This document shows positions 16,634 through 23,847 of a stretch of DNA of 64,000 bases, one piece after another (positions within the stretch are counted from its first letter, which is position 1; every line of letters begins with the position of its first letter). The notes under the pieces were generated by a model. The model saw only the letters and a list, made by a program, of their open reading frames with translations. It searched no databases and was not told the DNA's origin. Position numbers and translations under genes: made by a program. Source of the stretch: Pseudomonadota bacterium (GTDB taxonomy: Bacteria > Pseudomonadota > Gammaproteobacteria > Pseudomonadales > Oleiphilaceae); contig PDPE01000026.1 of the NCBI GenBank assembly GCA_002747395.1, positions 62,001-126,000 of the forward strand. Direction: 5' to 3'.

Positions 16634-16724
16634 CGTTGAACCTGTAACTGCTGAATGAATGGCCAGCAACAGCATAGACAGCAGTAATAACGACAGCACC
16701 GACAATACAGCGAGGCAAGTAATA

Positions 16725-17258
16725 ATGACCGAACCTGACAGCACCAATACCGTTTTTTTCTCCCACGGTAAAGAAAGTGGGCCCTGGGGAGGAAAAATTC
16801 AGGCGATGGCAAGGGTGGCGGAAGGTGCCGGTTGCAGGGTGCTCAGTATCGACTACCAGGGAATGGAAAGCCCTGCAGACCGTGTGGATAAACTCATCGA
16901 CTCCATTCGGCAAACTCACACACATGGAAAACTGATTCTTGTCGGGTCCAGTATGGGGTCGTATGTGAGCATTGCAGCCAGCCAGACTGTCAAACCGGAT
17001 GGCCTGTTTTTGCTTGCGCCAGCGGTTTGTATGCCAGGCTACCCGGAGTCGAACCCGACCCCCGTCGCCCGCAAAACCCTGGTTATCCACGGCTGGTCTG
17101 ACGAAATCGTGCCGGTTGAGAGCGCTATCTACTATTGCCGACAGCACAACCTTGAATCCGTGTTCGTCAATGACAGCCATCGCCTGCTGGATTCCGTACC
17201 AAGAATTGAACAATTGCTGTCTCTTTTTCTGCGAGAGGTACTGGCTTCTTCCGGTTGA
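16725..17258 (+). CDS. Small alpha/beta hydrolase (RBBP9/YfbB-like)
   Basis: A 177-residue serine hydrolase of minimal alpha/beta fold. It has the N-terminal FFSHGKESGPWGGK, nucleophile elbow GSSMGS, a late HGWSDEIVPV (acidic residue) and NDSHRL (His), which together supply the triad. It is cytoplasmic, with no signal peptide. The substrate is unknown; relatives are esterases or lipases of narrow range. The frame extends back to 16659, but ATG 16725 follows GAGG at proper spacing, so I prefer it. It lies 91 bp after ackA-pduL on the same strand and 33 bp before a small membrane protein. Confidence 0.8.
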   Translation: MTEPDSTNTVFFSHGKESGPWGGKIQAMARVAEGAGCRVLSIDYQGMESPADRVDKLIDSIRQTHTHGKLILVGSSMGSYVSIAASQTVKPDGLFLLAPAVCMPGYPESNPTPVARKTLVIHGWSDEIVPVESAIYYCRQHNLESVFVNDSHRLLDSVPRIEQLLSLFLREVLASSG

Positions 17259-17291
17259 CTGATATGGTTGAAAAAATGAGGGGGTAGGGAG

Positions 17292-17408
17292 ATGGAAGAT
17301 TTTAATTGGCCATTGTGGCTGGTTGTTACTGTTTTGCTTGTTGTTATTATCGGTGCACGTTTCTGGAATACTGATGATGATAAAAATAATCAGAAAAAAC
17401 ACAGGTAA
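17292..17408 (+). CDS. 38-residue single-pass membrane protein
   Basis: A short open frame with ATG 17292, preceded by an AGGGGG-type ribosome site about 7 bases upstream, and TAA at 17406. It begins MEDFNWPLWLVVTV, continues through a hydrophobic stretch ending in VVIIGARFW (one transmembrane helix, about residues 6-23), and ends in a charged tail (NTDDDKNNQKKHR). The acidic N-terminus and lysine-rich tail suggest an N-out/C-in topology. It sits immediately after the hydrolase gene and may share its transcript. No family is recognised. Coding status rests on the start context and the clean membrane-helix pattern. Confidence 0.55.
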   Translation: MEDFNWPLWLVVTVLLVVIIGARFWNTDDDKNNQKKHR

Positions 17409-17502
17409 CACTCCGGTTTTTCTATTTTTATATCAGGAAAAGAAAGAGTGAATGGTCACGAAATAGCTGACTGTTTTCCCGGAGTTTTCTTTACCTGAGG
17501 AC

Positions 17503-19290
17503 CTAAGGCGCCACGACAACGCAATTACGGCCAGACTGTTTTGCTTCATAGAGCGCTTTGTCTGCCCGCTCAAACTGTTGTTCTCTGGTGTAGCCCTCTT
17601 CAAGCCGGGCCACCCCGAAAGACATGGTAATCTGAACGCGTTCATTGCGAAAATGGAATGGCAGATTCTCAACCATTTGTCGTGCCTTATCCATCACCAT
17701 TTTGGCTATATCCACTTTGGTTTCAGGCATCAGGATAACAAACTCCTCGCCGCCATAGCGCGCCATAAAATCCGTCTTGCGAATGCGACGACGCAATTCC
17801 CTGGCCATGATCTGAAGCACCCTGTCACCGGTCAGGTGCCCATAGCTATCGTTAATTGTCTTGAAATGATCAATATCAGCCACGATCAGAACCATGGGGT
17901 GCCGGTACCGTAACCAACGATCATACTCAAGTGCCATGCGTTCCTCATAGGCTTCACGATTGGGCAGATTCGTGAGAGCGTCAGTCAAGGCTCTGTCGTG
18001 TTCTTTTTTCAGGCGCTCGCGCATTTTCCCGGTTTCTTGCTCCATGCTCTTGAAGCGCTGTTGCATGGTATCAATTTGCTCTTGCAAAGAAAGCTCTCGT
18101 TCCTCTTCCTTTTGCATATATTCCGAGAGATTCTCCAATATGGAGTCCAGTTTTTGTGACACATTGGCTTTGAGTTCATCGATATCGGTTGACTCTTCCA
18201 TCGCAGTGGCGATAGATCCGACATACCCTTTCAACACCTTATCGAGGCGGGAGCTGCTGCCTTGCCACTTCAGGTGTTGTGTGCGGCTTTCACCCAGAAA
18301 GTCCTTGAACCGGGCGAGTCGGCCATCCATGTGCTTGAGAAAGTTTTCAAAATCACGCTGGCCTTTGCTGACAGCAGAAATAACCAGGCTGGCCAGGTCA
18401 TCCAGTGTTGTGCCCAGGTCATGCCAGTTGAGGCCCGACTCGATGTTGGCCCGCAAACGCCTGGCCTCATCAATCGAGCTTTCCGGAATAATCAGTTGCT
18501 CCAGCAAATTCTTGAGAGAGGATCCGATATGTCCGGAAACGGAGGAAAACTCCGGTTCCAGGCCTTCCTCATCCGCCGCAAGCACGGTACCTTCTATTGC
18601 AAGGTCTGTCTCCCGGTCAGAATAAACCTCTTCTTTTGCCGGATCGGCAGTATCAGGTAACGCAATGTCATCAGTTGGTTCCTGTTTCCCTTCATCGGGT
18701 CTGGCCAATTCTTCCGGCTCACCTTTGTCGTCGTCTGGTGTCTCATTTCGGCCACTGAACAGTTTTTGGAAGAATCCCTGCTGCTCCGGTTCACCCTTTG
18801 TCATCGTTTCTTTTAATGCCATTTCCTGCAGGCTGGCATATTCCGAGAGCAGGGCCGGGCACTCCTGCCATCGGTTCAGGCGGGTTTTCATTTGGCGGGA
18901 AAACCGTTTCAGCTGTTTTTTGTTCGCTTTGGAAATATTCAGGCCGGCGAGTTGGGAAATGAGTTTTTCCAGTGATTCCAGCATCAGCCCGGATGAGTTT
19001 GCCCGGTGATCATCCATACGGATTACCACCTGTTCGACTTTTTCCGTTCGCGCAGCCAGAGAGCGGGCTGAAGGGTCGGTTTGGCGGAGCAGGTCACGAA
19101 GCCCGGAAAGCTCTTTGTCCAGTTCTTCATTCTGGCCTTGTGCAGCCATACTGACCCGCACCAGCATGCGTTGTAGCAAGGTCGTCTGCTCTGTCAATGA
19201 GGATATTTTATTGTCGGACTCTTCCATCAGGGTGAAATATTTATCTTTCCACCTTGCGGCTTCCGACTGCGGGGGGGTATCTTTTGTCAT
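17503..19290 (-). CDS. Cytoplasmic diguanylate cyclase (GGDEF) with coiled-coil N-terminus
   Basis: A 595-residue protein. The C-terminal GGDEF domain (about 430-595) carries YGGEEF near 513, an intact active-site variant, and RKTD just upstream, the RxxD inhibitory site for c-di-GMP. The N-terminal 400 residues are helical and charged, with a coiled coil near 385-425 and an acidic Pro/Glu-rich linker about 165-235. No membrane segment is present. It should make c-di-GMP from GTP in response to an unknown cytoplasmic cue or partner. It lies 79 bp downstream of the DUF484 gene on the same strand, where xerC is usual in Pseudomonas-type genomes, so it may be the last gene of the lptM-lysA-dapF-DUF484 unit. 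Confidence 0.9.
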   Translation of the reverse strand: MTKDTPPQSEAARWKDKYFTLMEESDNKISSLTEQTTLLQRMLVRVSMAAQGQNEELDKELSGLRDLLRQTDPSARSLAARTEKVEQVVIRMDDHRANSSGLMLESLEKLISQLAGLNISKANKKQLKRFSRQMKTRLNRWQECPALLSEYASLQEMALKETMTKGEPEQQGFFQKLFSGRNETPDDDKGEPEELARPDEGKQEPTDDIALPDTADPAKEEVYSDRETDLAIEGTVLAADEEGLEPEFSSVSGHIGSSLKNLLEQLIIPESSIDEARRLRANIESGLNWHDLGTTLDDLASLVISAVSKGQRDFENFLKHMDGRLARFKDFLGESRTQHLKWQGSSSRLDKVLKGYVGSIATAMEESTDIDELKANVSQKLDSILENLSEYMQKEEERELSLQEQIDTMQQRFKSMEQETGKMRERLKKEHDRALTDALTNLPNREAYEERMALEYDRWLRYRHPMVLIVADIDHFKTINDSYGHLTGDRVLQIMARELRRRIRKTDFMARYGGEEFVILMPETKVDIAKMVMDKARQMVENLPFHFRNERVQITMSFGVARLEEGYTREQQFERADKALYEAKQSGRNCVVVAP

Positions 19291-19369
19291 GCCTGGGGAT
19301 TCCTGGATGCGCCTGACTCAACAGCGTCCAAATCGGGTGTCTTGCGTCACTATGGTCTGATCATTTTTG

Positions 19370-20224
19370 TCAACTGCTCACACTGACCACATCTGCCACA
19401 GGGTTTACTCGCTCCTGGGCAAGCAAAGGAGGCAAAATGCGACTGAGCGTGTCACTGATGTAGGATAAAAACAGTGACCCCATGCCCTTGTCGAAATAGT
19501 TCTGATCCTTGCTGCCAATACTGAAAGTGCCTAACAGTTCCCCATGCCGCAATGGAATTACCGCCGCTGACCCGACCTTGCTTTGCGCCTGCGGAAAAAG
19601 AATCTCATAGTGGGCAGGTTGCAGACGGCCACAAATGGCTCTGGAGCTTTCCAGCACATGACCCAGTACTTCATGTATTTTATCCAGTTCGATCAGTTGC
19701 AGATTGGAGGCAGGGTAATCTTTCTCACTACCAAAAAGCAGCAAACTCACCTGGTCAAGCTTGAAGTCATTGCGGATGCTGTCGTCAAGAATAATAGATA
19801 CTTCTTCAAGGCTTTTCGATTCAAGCAGGTTAAGCAATAGCCGCTTGCTCCTTTCAAAGAAGCGATCATTTTCCCGGGCAATCGAGATTAATTCCGCCAT
19901 TTCCTGGCGCAGCTGATCCCTCTGTTCTCTGAAAACATGCACCTGCCTCTCAACCAGAGAAATCGCCGACCCGGTTAAATGTGGAACCCGTATTTCTTTC
20001 AGCAGATAATCGTGATCCACAAAAAATTCGGGGTGGCTCCTCAGATACTCGACCACTTCCGACTCGCTCGGAACTCTATTTACGATATCATTTGCGACAT
20101 CGGCACCACCCTCAGGGTTCACCGCTTCCTGACTGATTCCCCCGTCAGGGCCTCCGGGGCTGCCACCTTCCGTAACACCGGATTGCGGGCCTTTGGTTTT
20201 TTGTTGTTCTGTTTCCCGGGTCAT
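19370..20224 (-). CDS. DUF484 family protein
   Basis: A 284-residue protein with a low-complexity Gly/Pro/Glu-rich head (about 1-48), then the DUF484 domain. That domain shows VVEYLRSHPEFFVDH, a coiled-coil segment (about 90-125) and a GAF-like C-terminal half ending in a helix. DUF484 proteins regularly sit between dapF and xerC in gammaproteobacteria; their biochemical role is not known to me. Here it follows dapF by 33 bp, so the operon link is kept, but xerC is absent and a diguanylate cyclase comes next. The GAF-like fold suggests small-molecule sensing, which is inference. Confidence 0.88.
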   Translation of the reverse strand: MTRETEQQKTKGPQSGVTEGGSPGGPDGGISQEAVNPEGGADVANDIVNRVPSESEVVEYLRSHPEFFVDHDYLLKEIRVPHLTGSAISLVERQVHVFREQRDQLRQEMAELISIARENDRFFERSKRLLLNLLESKSLEEVSIILDDSIRNDFKLDQVSLLLFGSEKDYPASNLQLIELDKIHEVLGHVLESSRAICGRLQPAHYEILFPQAQSKVGSAAVIPLRHGELLGTFSIGSKDQNYFDKGMGSLFLSYISDTLSRILPPLLAQERVNPVADVVSVSS

Positions 20225-20257
20225 TCCTCACTGCCTCGAATTTTCATTGTTTTTCTC

Positions 20258-21121
20258 TCATAGCCTGATCTGGCCTTCAAACACACGCGTGGCGGGGCCT
20301 TCCATTAATACCGAATGACCCTTGCCGTGCCATTGGATTGTTAGATTCCCGCCAGGCAGTTTTACTTCAACACGATTGTCCAGCAAGCCTCTCAGCTGCC
20401 CGGACACAACGGCTGCGCAGGCTCCGGTGCCGCAAGCCAGGGTTTCCCCGACCCCTCTTTCGAACACCCTCAGGCGAACAAATCTTCGGTGTACGATTTC
20501 CATAAAGCCGATATTCGCCTTGTTCGGGAAGCAGTCATGCGCCTCCAGTATTGGCCCCAGGGTCGATACCGGTGCGTTTCTTATACTGTCAACCACCAGC
20601 ACTCCGTGTGGATTGCCCATGGAAACGACACCAATATCAAGTTGGTCACCACCAGCAGGTGTGGCAAGGGTCAAGGGGTATGCCGGCTGAAACTGCTGAT
20701 CTTTCGGTAACGGCTCCGTTGGCCGGAAGGGTATTTGTTCAGGTACAAGAACCGGCTCACCCATATCGACAATGACCTTGCCCTTGTCTGTCAGTTTCAG
20801 TTCCAGAAGTCCATTGGCCGTTTCCACTCTTACCCGTTTTTTGATTGTCAGCTTGTTATCGGTAACAAACCGGGCAAAGCAGCGGGCACCGTTGCCACAA
20901 TTCTCTACTTCACTGCCATCGGCATTGTATATTTTGTAGCGGAAGTCCGCATCAGGCCGACCTGGAGGCTCAACAATCAGCAGCTGATCAAAGCCCACGC
21001 CAAAATGTCTGTCAGCCATCCTCCTGATTTGTTCGGGGCGTATATACACATGCTGGCTGATAGCATCTACCACCATAAAGTCATTACCAAGCCCGTGCAT
21101 TTTAGTAAATCTGATCAGCAT
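20258..21121 (-). CDS. dapF: Diaminopimelate epimerase
   Basis: A 287-residue DapF, which interconverts LL- and meso-diaminopimelate for lysine and peptidoglycan synthesis in the cytoplasm. The two catalytic cysteines are visible: Cys75 in ENCGNGAR and Cys230 in LACGTGAC. Other family marks are the N-terminal FTKMHGLGNDF and MGNPHGV. The length is normal. It lies 85 bp after lysA and 33 bp before the DUF484 gene, so lysA-dapF-DUF484 are likely co-transcribed. Confidence 0.97.
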   Translation of the reverse strand: MLIRFTKMHGLGNDFMVVDAISQHVYIRPEQIRRMADRHFGVGFDQLLIVEPPGRPDADFRYKIYNADGSEVENCGNGARCFARFVTDNKLTIKKRVRVETANGLLELKLTDKGKVIVDMGEPVLVPEQIPFRPTEPLPKDQQFQPAYPLTLATPAGGDQLDIGVVSMGNPHGVLVVDSIRNAPVSTLGPILEAHDCFPNKANIGFMEIVHRRFVRLRVFERGVGETLACGTGACAAVVSGQLRGLLDNRVEVKLPGGNLTIQWHGKGHSVLMEGPATRVFEGQIRL

Positions 21122-21206
21122 CTATATCCAGCCCTAACCGGCAGGCGCGCCTCAATCTGTGCCGTTTTCAATTCGTGAACAAACACCGTATTACCTGAAA
21201 TCAGTC

Positions 21207-22451
21207 TTACCTGAAAACAGTCTCAAGTGCAATCTGATCTTCTATGGTTTCGCGTTTTCGCACTACCACTGTACGCGCATCATCCACCATCAGCTCAACT
21301 GCTCTGTTGCGGCTGTTATAATTGGAACTCATGGTAAAACCATAGGCGCCGGCAGAGCGTATCGCAAGCAAATCTCCTTCAGATATCGCCAGGTCACGGT
21401 CTTTACCAAGAAAATCTCCGGTTTCACAGATCGGGCCAACGATATCATAAGTGCGAGTATCACCGTCATGCGGCGTAACCGGGGTGATTTCCTGCCAGGC
21501 GCTATAAAGCGAAGGGCGAATCAGGTCATTCATTGCCGCATCCACTATCGCAAAATGCTTGTTATCCGTCTGCTTGATGTACTCGACCCGCGTCAACAGG
21601 ATGCCGGCATTGGCAGCGATCGACCGGCCCGGTTCCATCACCAGGGTGAGGGTTCTGTCCCCCAATCGGGCTTTAACCTGTTGCACATAGTCACGAGGTT
21701 CTGGCGGGTTTTCAGACTGGTAACGCACCCCCAGGCCGCCTCCCAGGTCGAGATGACGAATGGCAATACCCTGTTCGGTCAGGGTGTCTACCAGTACCAG
21801 CACCCGGTCAAGCGCATCCAGAAATGGTGCCACTTCAGTGAGCTGGGAACCAATGTGGCAATCAATGCCGACGATTTCTATGTTCGGCAGGGATCTGGCC
21901 AACTGATAGGCTTCAGGCGCGGATTCTACCGCGATACCAAACTTGTTTTCTTTCAGGCCAGTTGAGATATAAGGGTGTGTTCGGGCATCCACATCAGGAT
22001 TGACCCTGAACGAAACCGGTGCGGTCTTTCCCATCTCCTGCGCGACCCGGCTCAGTTGTTTCAATTCTGATACGGATTCAACATTAAAACAGTGAATACC
22101 CGCTTCCAGTGCCCGTTGCATTTCACAAGCCTGCTTGCCCACACCGGAAAACATGATCCTGGCAGGGTCGCCGCCTGCCCGTAACACCCGTTCCAATTCG
22201 CCCGCGGATACAATGTCAAACCCTGAACCCAAACTGGCCAGTACGCTTAGCACACCCAGGTTGGAGTTCGCCTTGACGGCATAGCAAATCAAATGAGGGT
22301 AATCGCCAAAGGCGTGGTCATAGGCATTAAAGTGCCGTTCCAGGGTTTTTTTGGAATAAACATAGCAGGGGGTGCCATGTTCTTCGGCAATGGTTTCCAG
22401 GGAAACCGCTTCGGCCATCATGGTGCCGTCGAGATAGTCAAAGTAATCCAT
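21207..22451 (-). CDS. lysA: Diaminopimelate decarboxylase
   Basis: A 414-residue LysA, a PLP enzyme that converts meso-diaminopimelate to L-lysine. The PLP lysine is Lys60 in CYAVKANSN. The alanine racemase-like barrel contains GIDCHIGSQ and DLGGGLGVRY. The C-terminal half has EPGRSI (phosphate binding) and CETGDFLGKDR with the catalytic Cys. Start ATG 22451 is preceded by AGGAAG. It lies 61 bp after lptM and before dapF, the usual gammaproteobacterial order. Confidence 0.97.
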   Translation of the reverse strand: MDYFDYLDGTMMAEAVSLETIAEEHGTPCYVYSKKTLERHFNAYDHAFGDYPHLICYAVKANSNLGVLSVLASLGSGFDIVSAGELERVLRAGGDPARIMFSGVGKQACEMQRALEAGIHCFNVESVSELKQLSRVAQEMGKTAPVSFRVNPDVDARTHPYISTGLKENKFGIAVESAPEAYQLARSLPNIEIVGIDCHIGSQLTEVAPFLDALDRVLVLVDTLTEQGIAIRHLDLGGGLGVRYQSENPPEPRDYVQQVKARLGDRTLTLVMEPGRSIAANAGILLTRVEYIKQTDNKHFAIVDAAMNDLIRPSLYSAWQEITPVTPHDGDTRTYDIVGPICETGDFLGKDRDLAISEGDLLAIRSAGAYGFTMSSNYNSRNRAVELMVDDARTVVVRKRETIEDQIALETVFR

Positions 22452-22512
22452 ATGGATCGAACTTCCTGTTTATTGAATACATATTGTTGAAGACGCATTT
22501 ATTTCAAGCGGG

Positions 22513-22719
22513 TTATTGATCGGTTGGGGGGCCACGCTTTTTTCCCGGGGCATGTTCACCGTTATCATCCTGATTGCTATCACCGCCTGTAACCTCGATA
22601 TCATTTGCTCCTGTATCCGGTTCAGGGATATAAAGATCGCCTTTGTGGCCGCAAGAAGCCAGCAATACAAGGCAAATCATCAGGACAAGCTGTGACAGGT
22701 TTTTTATAAGGGTGCTCAT
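22513..22719 (-). CDS. lptM: LptM/YifL-like small lipoprotein
   Basis: A 68-residue lipoprotein with lipobox LASC (Cys23) after a hydrophobic segment. The mature start CGHKGDLYIPEP matches the LptM consensus CGxKGPLYxP, with Asp in place of Pro. LptM helps mature the LptD LPS translocon at the outer membrane. The rest of the chain is a short acidic, probably disordered tail. The frame is open further upstream to 22800, but the Met at 22719 starts the signal peptide. It is located just upstream of lysA, the conserved position of the family. Confidence 0.85.
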   Translation of the reverse strand: MSTLIKNLSQLVLMICLVLLASCGHKGDLYIPEPDTGANDIEVTGGDSNQDDNGEHAPGKKRGPPTDQ

Positions 22720-23080
22720 ATTCCTGGCCCTGGAGGTGCGAGTGAGTCGTTCATATATCATCAAGCCGGAGTTATCGGGATTTGGGCAGTATAACGACAA
22801 GCGATGAGAATGCCTAATCCGAATATTTCATAAATAAAGAAAGCAAAACACCTGCAGTTCATCATAGTTCAATTGGTCAAGTCGAATTCGAGTAACTTCT
22901 CAATAACCCGTGGCGCACCCCCTCTGTCAGGATAGTTGCATCTTCCCCTTGAAGGGATTCTGGTAATAATGATGAGGGAGAGGTATTCCGGCCTGTAAAG
23001 CAGTGTCGGAAAGGTGCCAGCTGTAACCAATTTGTATCGGCCACTTGTTAAATGTATTGGTTCGGCATAACATGATCCAA
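22720..23080. other. Gap between lptM and ccdAB
   Basis: About 400 bp lie between the lptM and ccdA starts (22720-23126). In related genomes cyaY and cyaA usually lie on this side of lptM. Here no cyaY is seen and ccdAB is inserted. A 72-codon minus-strand frame (22869-23087) has no recognisable domain and I do not call it. The gap should hold the lptM-lysA promoter; a clear -35/-10 pair for it was not identified. Confidence 0.4.
23045..23073 (+). promoter_or_regulatory. Putative ccdAB promoter
   Basis: TTGTTA (23045-23050), a 17-bp spacer and TAACAT (23068-23073) form a plausible sigma-70 promoter. It lies just upstream of the palindromic operator and 53 bp before the ccdA start. Confidence 0.5.
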
Positions 23081-23099
23081 TGCGCATTTTAAATGCGCA
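23081..23099. promoter_or_regulatory. Palindromic operator of ccdAB
   Basis: TGCGCATTT-T-AAATGCGCA is a perfect 19-bp palindrome placed between the putative -10 and the ccdA ribosome site (GGAGG, 23113-23117). The position fits autorepression by a CcdA-CcdB complex, the known mode for this family. Binding itself is inferred. Confidence 0.7.
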
Positions 23100-23126
23100 C
23101 TCACAGTATATTGGAGGTTATTACCC

Positions 23127-23372
23127 ATGCAAGCCGGATTTGACCCGCAAGCCCCTAAAAAAGCGGCCAACCTTAGCATTAACAGTGACCTGCTTGCCAA
23201 AGCCCGAAGCCTGAAAATAAACCTTTCTGCTACATTGGAGCATGCTTTGATTGTACAGGTAAGAAATGCCCAGCGCGAAAAGTGGAAAGAAGAAAATAAA
23301 GACGCAATAGACGCTTTAAACAGGCTGGGTGAAGAAAATGGATTATTTTCAGATTCATTCAGGGAATTTTGA
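23127..23372 (+). CDS. ccdA: CcdA-type antitoxin
   Basis: An 81-residue CcdA-family antitoxin. The N-terminal ribbon-helix-helix part (KKAANLSINSDLLAKARSL, about 11-29) binds operator DNA. The C-terminal half (EENKDAIDALNRLGEENG) is the toxin-binding region that neutralises CcdB. GGAGG sits 9 bases before ATG 23127. Its TGA overlaps the toxin ATG (TGATG), which couples their translation. It is inserted between lptM and cyaA, outside any plasmid context, so it is a chromosomal ccd pair. Confidence 0.93.
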   Translation: MQAGFDPQAPKKAANLSINSDLLAKARSLKINLSATLEHALIVQVRNAQREKWKEENKDAIDALNRLGEENGLFSDSFREF

Positions 23373-23689
23373 TGAGCCAATTCAGCCTTTATAGAAACAA
23401 CGATAAAAAATCAAAGAAAACCTACCCCTATTTTGTAGACGTACAAAACAACCTGTTGAGCGAATTAAACTCCAGACTCGTCATTCCGTTAGCCCCCACG
23501 ACTGAAGTAGACAATAAAATTGCTAAAAAACTTTGCCCCGTTATAACGGTTGAAGGGAAAGACCATATATTGGTTACCAGTCAGTTGACGACAGTGCCAG
23601 GATCAATACTCAAATCAGAAGTTGAGTCATTGGAAAAATACAGATACCAGATAATTGACGCGATTGACATGCTCATTACCGGCATTTAA
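23372..23689 (+). CDS. ccdB: CcdB-type toxin
   Basis: A 105-residue CcdB-family protein. The plasmid F homologue traps DNA gyrase-DNA complexes. Family marks are the N-terminal MSQFSLYRNND, FVDVQNNLLSELNSRLVIPL and the central LCPVITVEGKDHILVTSQL. F-plasmid CcdB ends Trp-Gly-Ile, which is needed for gyrase poisoning; here the end reads ...MLITGI, with Thr103 in the Trp position. Activity may therefore be reduced or redirected; this needs testing. The ATG overlaps the ccdA stop. Confidence 0.92.
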   Translation: MSQFSLYRNNDKKSKKTYPYFVDVQNNLLSELNSRLVIPLAPTTEVDNKIAKKLCPVITVEGKDHILVTSQLTTVPGSILKSEVESLEKYRYQIIDAIDMLITGI

Positions 23690-23847
23690 TGCCTTCGGCA
23701 GGGTAACCGTTCAAACCGGAAGGTTATTTAACCCCTGCTTGCCCTTGTCAACATGTATTCCGACTGGTTGCTGCCAGTCTGGATTCAGGCTACTGTTTTC
23801 TTGCGGCAACTAACATTTTCTGTCAGCGCGTGACATATCCGGGCGAA

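Noticed and set aside
16605..17411. 268-codon minus-strand frame across the hydrolase and microprotein
   Set aside because: Antisense to a serine hydrolase with a full catalytic triad; its translation has no family features.
22869..23087. 72-codon minus-strand frame between lptM and ccdA
   Set aside because: No ribosome site or domain, and it overlaps the ccdAB promoter and operator.
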